NCBI RefSeq assembly: GCF_018424605.1
Contig: NZ_QTKT01000001.1
Coordinates: 458,914 to 522,913, forward strand
From: Marinobacter lipolyticus
GTDB lineage: Bacteria; Pseudomonadota; Gammaproteobacteria; Pseudomonadales; Oleiphilaceae
DNA length: 64,000 nucleotides
Direction: 5' to 3'
Positions 57,224 to 64,000 of this stretch are shown one piece after another; position 1 is the stretch's first letter, and every line of letters begins with the position of its first letter. The notes beneath the pieces were generated by a model that was not told the DNA's origin, did no database searches, and saw only the letters and a program-made list of their open reading frames with translations. The translations under genes and the position numbers were made by a program.

Positions 57224-58126
57224 ATGCTCAGTGAAATTGCTCTGTACGGCGCCATCGAAACCGGCCTGATCTATGGCCTCGTTGCCTTTGGCATCTACCT
57301 CTCCTTCCGGGTGCTCGACTTTCCCGATCTCACCGTAGACGGCAGCTTCCCCCTCGGGGCTGCGGTTGCCGCCATGCTGATCATTGCCGGCTGGAACCCG
57401 TGGCTGGCTACCGGTGCCGCCATCCTGGCCGGTATGGCCGCCGGGGCGGTGACGGCGATACTCAACGTCAAACTGAACATCCTCAACCTGTTGGCGTCGA
57501 TCCTCACCATGATCGCGCTCTATTCGGTGAACCTGCGCATCATGGGCCGGCCCAATGTGGCGCTGCTGACCGAAGAAACCGTGCTCACGCCCTGGTACGA
57601 CCTGAACCTGGCGTACCATCAGGTGCCGGTTTTGCTGTTCATCATCGTGGTGCTGGTGTCCCTGTTCCTGCTGTGGCGCTTCATGAAATCCGAAACCGGC
57701 CTGGCCATGCGGGCCACCGGAGCCAACGCCCGGATGGCCCGGGCCCAGGGCATCGCCACCGGCGGCATGATCATTCTCGGCGTGGCGCTGTCCAACGGCC
57801 TGGTGGGCCTGGCGGGCGCCCTGTTCGCCCAGAGCCAGGGCGCGGCGGATGTAACTATGGGGGTCGGCGTGATCGTGATCGGGCTGGCGTCGCTGATCGG
57901 CGGCGAGGCGGTGATCACGCCCAATTCCGTGATCAAAGCGCTGATCGCCTGCGTAGTGGGTGCCATCATCTACCGCCTGGCCATCGCCTTTGCCCTGAAC
58001 GCGGATTTCCTGGGCCTGCAGGCGCAGGATCTCAACCTGATTACCGCGGTACTGGTCACCCTGGCCATTGTCCTGCCCGGCGTGCGCACCTCGGTCGCCG
58101 CCCGCTTCACCCGCAAAAAGGCCTGA
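57224..58126 (+). CDS. ABC transporter permease (TrpY-like, BPD_transp_2)
   Basis: The 300 residues have about eight to nine transmembrane helices and the branched-chain type motif GVALSNGLVGLAGALFAQSQGAADVTMGVGVIVIGLASLIGGEAV. This belongs to the permease family that partners ABC_sub_bind proteins. The stop is 10 bp from the next start. A variable ligand specificity is expected. Confidence 0.93.
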   Translation: MLSEIALYGAIETGLIYGLVAFGIYLSFRVLDFPDLTVDGSFPLGAAVAAMLIIAGWNPWLATGAAILAGMAAGAVTAILNVKLNILNLLASILTMIALYSVNLRIMGRPNVALLTEETVLTPWYDLNLAYHQVPVLLFIIVVLVSLFLLWRFMKSETGLAMRATGANARMARAQGIATGGMIILGVALSNGLVGLAGALFAQSQGAADVTMGVGVIVIGLASLIGGEAVITPNSVIKALIACVVGAIIYRLAIAFALNADFLGLQAQDLNLITAVLVTLAIVLPGVRTSVAARFTRKKA

Positions 58127-58136
58127 GAGGTACAGC

Positions 58137-58931
58137 ATGATTAGCGCAACAGATCTCAGACTGACCTTCGGCAAAGGCACGCCGCTGGAAAACCCCGCAC
58201 TGCGCGGCATGAGCCTGACCGTCAACCAGGGTGAGTTTGTCACCGTGATTGGCAGTAACGGCGCCGGCAAATCCACGTTTCTGAACGCCCTGGCCGGCGA
58301 AGTAATGGTGGACAGCGGAAAGATCATCGTCGACAACACAGACGTCACCAAACTGCCGACCCACAAACGGGCCGCCAGCGTGGCGCGGGTGTTTCAGGAC
58401 CCGCTGGCCGGCACCTGCGAAGGCCTGAGCATTGAGGAAAATCTGTCACTGGCCATCAAACGCGGCCAGCGCCGGGGCCTGACCTCCGCCGTGAAAAAGG
58501 AATACATGGAGCGGTTCCGCGAAAGCCTTTCGTCCCTGAAGCTGGGGCTGGAAAACCGCCTTGGCGACAAGATGGGCCTGCTGTCCGGCGGCCAGCGCCA
58601 GGCCGTCAGCCTGCTGATGGCCAGCCTCACTCCGTCGGCCATCCTGCTGCTCGATGAGCACACCGCCGCACTGGACCCGAAAACCGCGGCCTTCGTGCTG
58701 GAACTGACCACCCGCATCATCGAGGAGCAGAAGCTCACGGCGCTGATGGTGACCCACAGCATGAAACAGGCGCTGGAAGTGGGCGACCGCACGGTGATGC
58801 TGCACCAGGGCCAGGTGGTGTTCGATATCGAGGGCGAAGACCGCAAAGGCCTGGAGGTGAAAGACCTGCTGGGGCTGTTTGAGAAACAGCGCGGGCTGGA
58901 AGTGGACGACGACAGCCTGCTGCTGGGATGA
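58137..58931 (+). CDS. ABC transporter ATP-binding protein (TrpZ-like)
   Basis: The 264 residues begin MISATDLRLTFGKG. Walker A is GSNGAGKST, the signature LLSGGQRQAVSL, Walker B ILLLDEHTAALD and the switch His in MVTHSMKQ. An upstream in-frame start is inside the permease and is rejected. AGAGGT precedes the ATG. It energises the importer encoded upstream. Confidence 0.95.
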   Translation: MISATDLRLTFGKGTPLENPALRGMSLTVNQGEFVTVIGSNGAGKSTFLNALAGEVMVDSGKIIVDNTDVTKLPTHKRAASVARVFQDPLAGTCEGLSIEENLSLAIKRGQRRGLTSAVKKEYMERFRESLSSLKLGLENRLGDKMGLLSGGQRQAVSLLMASLTPSAILLLDEHTAALDPKTAAFVLELTTRIIEEQKLTALMVTHSMKQALEVGDRTVMLHQGQVVFDIEGEDRKGLEVKDLLGLFEKQRGLEVDDDSLLLG

Positions 58932-58957
58932 CCGTAGAAACTTGCTAGCCTGAATGT

Positions 58958-58985
58958 AAAAAAGGGGGCCATCGGCCCCTTTTTT
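58958..58985. terminator. Terminator after the ABC importer
   Basis: AAAAAAGGGGGCC and GGCCCCTTTTTT arms around an ATC loop give a strong stem with flanking A and T runs. It lies between convergent genes and can act in both directions. Confidence 0.9.
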
Positions 58986-59001
58986 CGTTCCGGCAAAGAC
59001 C

Positions 59002-59811
59002 TCAGTGACCGTAGATCAGCATCGAGGTATTGGTAATCGCCAGATTATCCATGGCAATGGAGCCAATGGAGGTGCCCCCCACAATCACCCCACCGATACG
59101 GATATCCGCCTCGAAATTCGCCAGATCAATCGCCAGGCTCTCGACGTTCTGTGAGTTCGGAGCGGTGTACATGTCCAGCTCAACGGCGGCAAACAGACGC
59201 AACGGCTGCGGCGCCTGCAGGTCATAGTCGGCGCCGGTCAGCTGGAAGTCTTGGATGCCGAGTGCCAGGAACGGCACGTCGAAATCCATGTCATCGATGG
59301 CAATGTCGGTACGGAAGTTGAGCGTATCCGTGGCGGTATCCACCCGGATGGTGCCCGACCCCACCAGCATGTCCATGTTGAAGTTATCCAGCACCGTAGT
59401 GCTGCCGCCGGTACCCGTCAGGTTCCAGGCGCCGGTGGATACCCGCACGTCGACCGCGTTAAAGCTCAGCGGCAGCAGGTTGATGATGGCATCACCGTCA
59501 TTCGCCAAATCGATGTTGATGCGGATATTATCCAGCCGATCGCTGGCCGCACCGTTCAGGTTGAGGTTCATTTCGGAGAACATGTCCGTGCGGTTGGCAC
59601 CGCCCACGAAGATATCGTTAATCTCCAGGGAACCTTCATCGGTGTAGATGAAGCGGTCAATGTTCAGTTTGGTTTCCAGCTCAATCGTCACACCGGCCTG
59701 GCCGGTGATATTGCCCATGGCACTGTCTTCCAGGCTCTGGAAGTCAGCCGCGGCCATGGCAGGCACCCCCGCGATGCCCAACGCCAGCAATGTGTGTTTC
59801 AGGCCTTTCAT
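59002..59811 (-). CDS. DUF6160-like exported beta-rich protein
   Basis: The 269 residues from ATG 59811 have a clear signal (MKGLKHTLLALGIAGVPAMAAA), then DFQSLEDSAMGNITGQAGVTIELETKLNIDRFIYTDEGSLEINDIFVGG. The LED-x-x-M-x-x-ITGQAGV pattern marks the DUF6160 family seen in Pseudomonas and relatives. The rest is low-complexity beta structure rich in N, D, T. Its function is unknown; a surface or biofilm role is guesswork. An earlier in-frame start adds 54 residues of unlikely character. Confidence 0.75.
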   Translation of the reverse strand: MKGLKHTLLALGIAGVPAMAAADFQSLEDSAMGNITGQAGVTIELETKLNIDRFIYTDEGSLEINDIFVGGANRTDMFSEMNLNLNGAASDRLDNIRINIDLANDGDAIINLLPLSFNAVDVRVSTGAWNLTGTGGSTTVLDNFNMDMLVGSGTIRVDTATDTLNFRTDIAIDDMDFDVPFLALGIQDFQLTGADYDLQAPQPLRLFAAVELDMYTAPNSQNVESLAIDLANFEADIRIGGVIVGGTSIGSIAMDNLAITNTSMLIYGH

Positions 59812-59970
59812 TATGATGTTCCTTTTATAATAGTCGTCACTTCCTGTGGGCCACTGCAGTATTCGACGCCACCTTCGTACTTTAACGACACGTCTTAAAG
59901 GGGTACGTGCATCGTTCACAATTACTTGACTTAGCGAACTAACCGGACATTTTTTTGCACATTTTTTAAC

Positions 59971-59984
59971 CACAACATATTGTG
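59971..59984. promoter_or_regulatory. NrdR-box-like palindrome, distal copy
   Basis: CACAACATATTGTG matches 13 of 14 positions of the NrdR consensus CACWATATATWGTG and has perfect five-base arms. It lies about 425 bp before nrdJa and 160 bp before the divergent DUF6160-like gene. It could serve either gene. Confidence 0.6.
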
Positions 59985-60104
59985 TTTATCGGGCCACACC
60001 GCCTACACGCCCGTTTTACCGGCTATTCGGCGGATTCAAGCCTTTATCCATTGAATTTCTTTGCCGACCAGACCCAAACGATAGTTGTCTCCTTCTTCAC
60101 AGAC

Positions 60105-60149
60105 CACTATATCCTGTTATACTTCTTCGAAAGACGCCCATATATAGGG
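60105..60149 (+). promoter_or_regulatory. Tandem NrdR-box-like pair upstream of nrdJa
   Basis: CACTATATCCTGTT (60105-60118, 11 of 14 matches) and GCCCATATATAGGG (60136-60149, 10 of 14) start exactly 31 bp apart. That is the helical-phase spacing typical of paired NrdR boxes. NrdR is the established ATP/dATP-sensing repressor of ribonucleotide reductase genes. Each box alone is imperfect; the spacing is the stronger evidence. Confidence 0.6.
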
Positions 60150-60154
60150 TCGCA

Positions 60155-60390
60155 TCGGTGAACACTCCCGGCGGCCCGGACAGCCTCCCAAGCTGTAGCG
60201 GCGCGGATACAGCGGGCGCTCAGACCCGTTCCGGCGGCAACCACCGCCGGCAGCCAACACCACATCTAGTGGTTTTGTTCGACAAGAGCACAATCCGGCC
60301 AGAGCACCTTTACTGGCGCAGGTTCTGAACACAGATTCACAGGGGTATGGCTGGAACCGGCATCGCCGGCAGCCATCAAAAAGACATACC
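60155..60390 (+). ncRNA. Long hairpin-rich 5' leader of nrdJa
   Basis: No coding sequence was found here. Three hairpins are visible: ACAGC/GCTGT (60180-60196), CCGGCGG-CAACCA-CCGCCGG (60231-60250), and ACCAC-ATCTA-GTGGT (60259-60273) followed by TTTGTT. The segment GCCGGCAGCCA occurs twice, near 60245 and 60365. It lacks recognisable cobalamin riboswitch boxes. A structured nrdJ leader motif has been reported in comparative RNA work as I recall; whether this belongs to it needs a covariance search. The transcript start is not known. Confidence 0.45.
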
Positions 60391-60408
60391 GGAGTATTGA
60401 GGGTGGCA

Positions 60409-62547
60409 ATGAACGCTAAGGCACAGGCAGTGATAACAACAATTCCAATGCAGGAAGCTTCGCTGGACATCTGGAACAGCAAGTACCAGCTGAAAACCAA
60501 AACCGGCGAGCCCGTCGACAAGGACATCAACGCGACCTATGAGCGTGTTGCCACTGCCCTTGCCCAGGTGGAAGCCAAGGCCAACCGCGCCAAGCACATG
60601 AAGGAGTTCATCTGGGCCCTTCAGCACGGCGCCATCCCGGCCGGCCGTATTACCTCCAACGCTGGCGCAGAAGCCCACAAGCCTGCCACCTCTACCATCA
60701 ACTGCACCGTGTCCGGCAGCGTTCGTGATTCCATGAACGACATTCTGGAGAAGAACCATGAAGCCGGCCTGACCCTGAAAGCCGGTTGTGGTATCGGCTA
60801 CGAATTCTCCACCCTGCGCCCCCGTGGCGCGTACGTTGCCGGTGCCGGCGCCACCACTTCCGGCCCGCTGTCGTTCATGGATATCTTCGACCGCATGTGC
60901 TTCACCGTGTCGTCCGCCGGTGGCCGCCGTGGCGCCCAGATGGCCACCTTTGACGTACACCACCCGGACATCATCGACTTCATCCAGGCCAAGCGTGAAG
61001 ACGGCCGCCTGCGCCAGTTCAACCTGTCGCTGCTGATCACCGAAGACTTCATCGAAGCCGTGCGCAACAACGACGACTGGCACCTGTCGTTCCCGGTCAC
61101 CGAGAAGGAAGTGGAAGAAGAAGGCCTGGACCTGAACAACCCGGACCAGTTCGTGTACCGCGACTTCCCCATCCTGGAAGGCTACGTGGTGAACGACGAA
61201 GGCAAGGTGGCGTGCCGCATCTACCGCACCCTGAAAGCCCAGTTCATCTGGGACACCATCATGACCAGCACCTACGACTACGCCGAGCCGGGATTCATCC
61301 TGGTCGACAAGGTCAACCAGATGAACAACAACTGGTTCTGTGAAGACATCCGCGCCACCAACCCCTGCGGCGAGCAGCCCCTGCCCCCTTACGGCAGCTG
61401 CCTGCTGGGCTCAGTGAACCTGACCAAGTTCGTGGACTACCCGTTCACCGACAAGGCCAGCTTCAACTATGAGAAGTACCGCAAGGTCGTGGCCATCTTC
61501 ACCCGCATGCTGGACAACGTGGTGGAGATCAACGGCCTGCCGCTTGAAGAACAGCGCCACGAGATTACCTACAAGCGTCGCCACGGCATGGGCATCCTCG
61601 GCCTGGGTTCCACCCTCGCCATGCTGCGTATGCCCTACGGTTCGGAAGAATCCGTGCAGTTCACCGAAGAAGTGGTCCGTGAGATGGCCGTGGAAGGCTG
61701 GCGCCAGTCCCTGGCCCTGGCCGAAGAGAAAGGCCCGGCGCCGATCATGGACGACGAGTTCGAGATCACCCCGAAAATGCTGACCAAGTGCCCGCAGCTG
61801 AGCGAAGACGGCTACAAGCTGGGTGACAAGCTCAAGGGCAAGGTGCTGCACGCCAAGTACAGCCGCTACATGCAGGAAATCGCCAAGGTAGCGCCAGACG
61901 TGGTGGAACAGCTGGCCGAGAAAGGTGGCCGCTTTACCCACCACACCTCCATCGCGCCCACCGGCACCATCAGCCTGTCGCTGGCCAACAACGCCAGTAA
62001 CGGCATCGAGCCGAGCTTCTCGCACCACTACGCGCGCAACATCATCCGCGAAGGCCGCAAGACCAAAGAGAAGGTCGACGTGTTCTCCTTCGAGCTGCTG
62101 GCCTACCGCCACCTGGTGAACCCGGGCGCCATGCCCTTCTCCGAGGACGAAGACAAGAAGCTGCCGAGCTACTTCACCACCTCGGACGACGTGACCCCGG
62201 CCCAGCACGTAGACATCCAGGCCGCCGCGCAGAAATGGGTAGATTCCTCGATTTCCAAAACCGCGAACGTTCCCACAGACTTCGCCTATCAGGATTTCAA
62301 GAACATCTACCTGTACGCCTACGACATGGGCCTGAAGGGATGCACCACTTTCCGCTTCAACCCCGAGGCGTTCCAGGGTGTACTGGTCAAAGAGAAAGAC
62401 CTGGAAAACACCCTGTACGAATTCACCCTGGATGACGGCAGCAAAGTCACCCTGAAGGGTAACGAACAGGTCGAGTACGACGGCGAAATCCACAACGCCG
62501 CCAACCTCTTCGACGCCCTCAAAGAAGGCACTTACGGCAAGTACTGA
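60409..62547 (+). CDS. nrdJa: Class II (adenosylcobalamin-dependent) ribonucleotide reductase, large catalytic subunit NrdJa
   Basis: The 712 residues have TSTINCTVSGSVRDSMNDILEKNHEAGLTLKAGCGIGYEFS, with one of the redox cysteines. The active-site loop NPCGEQPLPPYGSC and GTISLSLANNASNGIEPSF are also present. It reduces ribonucleotides with AdoCbl as radical generator and needs no oxygen. The chain stops without its cysteine-rich C-terminus, which is encoded by the next gene as in the split P. aeruginosa enzyme. ATG 60409 with GAGGG before it is chosen; GTG 60403 and TTG 60397 are also in frame. Confidence 0.96.
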   Translation: MNAKAQAVITTIPMQEASLDIWNSKYQLKTKTGEPVDKDINATYERVATALAQVEAKANRAKHMKEFIWALQHGAIPAGRITSNAGAEAHKPATSTINCTVSGSVRDSMNDILEKNHEAGLTLKAGCGIGYEFSTLRPRGAYVAGAGATTSGPLSFMDIFDRMCFTVSSAGGRRGAQMATFDVHHPDIIDFIQAKREDGRLRQFNLSLLITEDFIEAVRNNDDWHLSFPVTEKEVEEEGLDLNNPDQFVYRDFPILEGYVVNDEGKVACRIYRTLKAQFIWDTIMTSTYDYAEPGFILVDKVNQMNNNWFCEDIRATNPCGEQPLPPYGSCLLGSVNLTKFVDYPFTDKASFNYEKYRKVVAIFTRMLDNVVEINGLPLEEQRHEITYKRRHGMGILGLGSTLAMLRMPYGSEESVQFTEEVVREMAVEGWRQSLALAEEKGPAPIMDDEFEITPKMLTKCPQLSEDGYKLGDKLKGKVLHAKYSRYMQEIAKVAPDVVEQLAEKGGRFTHHTSIAPTGTISLSLANNASNGIEPSFSHHYARNIIREGRKTKEKVDVFSFELLAYRHLVNPGAMPFSEDEDKKLPSYFTTSDDVTPAQHVDIQAAAQKWVDSSISKTANVPTDFAYQDFKNIYLYAYDMGLKGCTTFRFNPEAFQGVLVKEKDLENTLYEFTLDDGSKVTLKGNEQVEYDGEIHNAANLFDALKEGTYGKY

Positions 62548-62573
62548 TCCGGGAACCGACAAGGACTACGAAC

Positions 62574-63269
62574 ATGACAGTTAAAATCAGCAACAAGATC
62601 GTCGGCTACCGCGTCAAGAAAGCCGACCCCGACGCCACCCAGGCACAGGCGGCCCCGCAGCCGGAAGTGAAACCCGTTCAGATGAACGAACACATCGAAC
62701 GGCCAGACTTCCTGCTGGGCACCACCTACAAGATCAAGCCGCCGATCGGCGAGCACGCGATGTACATCACCATCAACGACATCCTGCTCAACGAAGACAC
62801 CGACCACGAAAGCCGGCAGCCGTACGAAGTGTTCATCAACTCCAAGTCGATGGAGCACTTCCAGTGGGTAATCGCCCTCACCCGCGTTATCTCCGCGGTC
62901 TTCCGCAAGGGTGGCGACGTGACCTTCCTGGTGGAAGAGCTGCGGAGCGTGTACGACCCCAACGGCGGCTACTTCAAAAAAGGCGGCGTGTTCATGCCCT
63001 CGCTGGTAGCGGAAATCGGCGCCGTGATCGAGAAGCACCTGAAGGCCATCGGCCTGCTGGAAAGCGAGGAAATGAGCGAAACCACCAAGCGCATCCTCGC
63101 CGAAAAGCGCGCCGAGTTCGAAGCCAGCCACACCACTGCCACGAACGACGAAAAGGCCAGTGACTACCCCGCCAACGCCACCATGTGCGGCAAGTGCAGC
63201 ACCAAGGCGGTGATCGTGATGGACGGGTGTGCGACATGCCTGTCTTGCGGCGATAGCAAGTGCGGTTGA
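62574..63269 (+). CDS. nrdJb: Class II ribonucleotide reductase, C-terminal subunit NrdJb
   Basis: The 231 residues contain EHIERPDFLLGTTYKIKPP and YEVFINSKSMEHFQWVIALTRVISAVFRKGGD, the C-terminal part of class II reductases (TSCPD-type domain). It ends CGKCSTKAVIVMDGCATCLSCGDSKCG. The cysteine pairs there form a zinc ribbon and the redox shuttle that re-reduces NrdJa. It follows nrdJa by 26 bp and is needed for activity in the P. aeruginosa split enzyme. Confidence 0.94.
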   Translation: MTVKISNKIVGYRVKKADPDATQAQAAPQPEVKPVQMNEHIERPDFLLGTTYKIKPPIGEHAMYITINDILLNEDTDHESRQPYEVFINSKSMEHFQWVIALTRVISAVFRKGGDVTFLVEELRSVYDPNGGYFKKGGVFMPSLVAEIGAVIEKHLKAIGLLESEEMSETTKRILAEKRAEFEASHTTATNDEKASDYPANATMCGKCSTKAVIVMDGCATCLSCGDSKCG

Positions 63270-63293
63270 GGTGATTGACTGCGCCGAGTGATG

Positions 63294-63330
63294 AGAAGGC
63301 CTGGAGTGAGAACTTCGGGCCTTTTTTGTT
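63294..63330 (+). terminator. Terminator after nrdJab
   Basis: AAGGCC (63296-63301) pairs with GGCCTT (63318-63323), with TTTTTGTTTT following. It lies about 25 bp after the nrdJb stop codon. Confidence 0.75.
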
Positions 63331-63528
63331 TTAAGGGGAAAATTGGTCACTGTGATCGAAAAGTCGCCGGAACGATGGGTAAACGTTCTTGATGATCGTT
63401 TTTGCGGGTGAGCTTCGGACACCTATAACCTCTAGACCATTGAATATAATATATTTTTACGGTTTTTGACTAATGGATAAGAGAAAGTAAGCCGTGCAAA
63501 ATGATCATAGCGATCAATATAAAATGTT

Positions 63529-63876
63529 ATGTTTTCCAAGGAGGGTAGGATTATTCGGTGCCAAAACATCCGCCAGTCACTGATGAATGACGATATTGCC
63601 AGTTGGAGAAAGCTGGCCGTCTTCATCGTCCTGGTCGCAGCGATCATCCTTGGTATCGTTCACTTCTGCGTGTACTTCGATTTTGAAGCGGCCTCTCGTC
63701 AACTCTACGCATCCATTAGTGCGATGGTCGGCATTACTGCTGTTGCCCAGCTCGTCGGCAGTTGGTTCGCTTTCCAGTATAGAGTTCCGACTTACCTCTG
63801 GGTTGGTTGCTCGGTGTGGGTTATCGTTACATTGTTCTGGCAGGGCTTGGTCGTCGTTCTGTGGTCGGCAACTTAA
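63529..63876 (+). CDS. Small membrane protein of unknown function
   Basis: Up to 115 residues (97 if ATG 63583 is used) make three hydrophobic helices: KLAVFIVLVAAIILGIVHF, ISAMVGITAVAQLVGSWFAF and LWVGCSVWVIVTLFWQGLVVVLW. GGAGG lies inside the long form, at about 63540, with no canonical start right after it, so the start is uncertain. The surrounding DNA (63420-63540) is AT-rich compared with nrdJab. No family is recognised. It sits between nrdJab and an IS110-type transposase, suggesting acquired DNA. Confidence 0.5.
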   Translation: MFSKEGRIIRCQNIRQSLMNDDIASWRKLAVFIVLVAAIILGIVHFCVYFDFEAASRQLYASISAMVGITAVAQLVGSWFAFQYRVPTYLWVGCSVWVIVTLFWQGLVVVLWSAT

Positions 63877-63904
63877 CCAGTGACTGTGGTGTCAATCACA
63901 TATA

Positions 63905-64000
63905 TTAAGCCATATTTTCACGCCACGGCTCTTGGTTCTTGATCATGGTATTGAGCACCACAATCATCTTTCGCATGCAGGCAACGACGGCCACTTTTGG
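63905..64000 (-). mobile_element. IS110-family transposase, C-terminal end (cut by window edge)
   Basis: On the minus strand the last 31 codons read PKVAVVACMRKMIVVLNTMIKNQEPW and end RENMA before TAA. The pattern K-V-A-x-x-A-C-M-R-K-x-x-x-x-L-N-x-x-x-x-x-x-x-P-W is the typical end of IS110/IS1111 transposases (Transposase_20 domain). The rest of the gene and the other IS end lie beyond the window. Whether the element is intact cannot be told. Confidence 0.78.

Noticed and set aside
60155..60408. Cobalamin riboswitch before nrdJa
   Set aside because: I could not find the conserved B12-box type segments, only generic hairpins, so no riboswitch class is claimed.
61411..63422. Long minus-strand frames of 383 and 296 codons opposite nrdJa and nrdJb
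   Set aside because: They mirror the strongly biased reductase codons and carry no motif.

Overview
The window looks like chromosomal DNA of a marine gammaproteobacterium of the Marinobacter type. This is inferred from Pseudomonas-like gene order (suhB-trmJ-cysE-iscR-iscS ... ndk-rlmN-pilW-rodZ-ispG-hisS-yfgM-bamB-der), a split class II ribonucleotide reductase (NrdJa/NrdJb), a CcoM-like peptide, a polar-type flg operon with a sigma-54 promoter, and moderately high GC. No species can be fixed from sequence alone. Most of the window is conserved core genome. Only the last ~700 bp and parts of the flagellar filament and hook genes look accessory.

Layout. 1-4.5 kb: tRNA-Gly, a YkuD-type protein, a TetR regulator, DUF924, a CbiX-like protein, a TIGR01777 epimerase, tRNA-Glu behind a near-consensus promoter, and a small CcoM-like membrane peptide. 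4.7-10.5 kb: a PAS-GGDEF-EAL protein, then ackA-pta. 10.5-19.9 kb (minus strand): der, bamB, yfgM, hisS, ispG, rodZ, pilW, rlmN, ndk. 19.9-23.3 kb (minus): iscS, iscR, cysE, trmJ; the iscU-iscA-hscBA-fdx genes normally found between iscS and ndk are absent. 23.5-24.3 kb: a SuhB homologue without its metal-binding motif. 24.4-30.0 kb (minus): secF, secD, yajC, tgt, queA, then tRNA-Leu.

30.1-41.5 kb (minus) is a complete rod/hook/junction flagellar operon, flgBCDEFGHIJKL, transcribed from a clear sigma-54 promoter. A nested hairpin between flgE and flgF pairs with the flgF ribosome binding site. 41.7-50.6 kb holds a nitroreductase, an Mpo1-like protein plus class III cyclase pair, queF, a two-gene ABC-2 exporter, two lipoproteins, a degenerate HD-GYP protein and a PilZ protein. 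50.7-53.6 kb is a ferric iron ABC uptake pair without its ATPase. 53.6-59 kb carries a thioesterase, an acyl-CoA ligase and a complete ABC importer of the TrpXYZ type. 59.0-63.3 kb holds a DUF6160-like exported protein and nrdJa-nrdJb. Upstream of nrdJa lie three NrdR-box-like palindromes and a long hairpin-rich leader. The window ends in an AT-richer stretch with an unrecognised small membrane protein and the C-terminus of an IS110-type transposase.

The points most worth a second look are: the trimmed ISC locus with a tail-less IscS but intact IscR and IscR site; the SuhB pseudoenzyme; the flgF hairpin; the nrdJ leader; and the degenerate HD-GYP protein. I did not see an obviously new multi-gene system, a prophage, a CRISPR array or a defence island.
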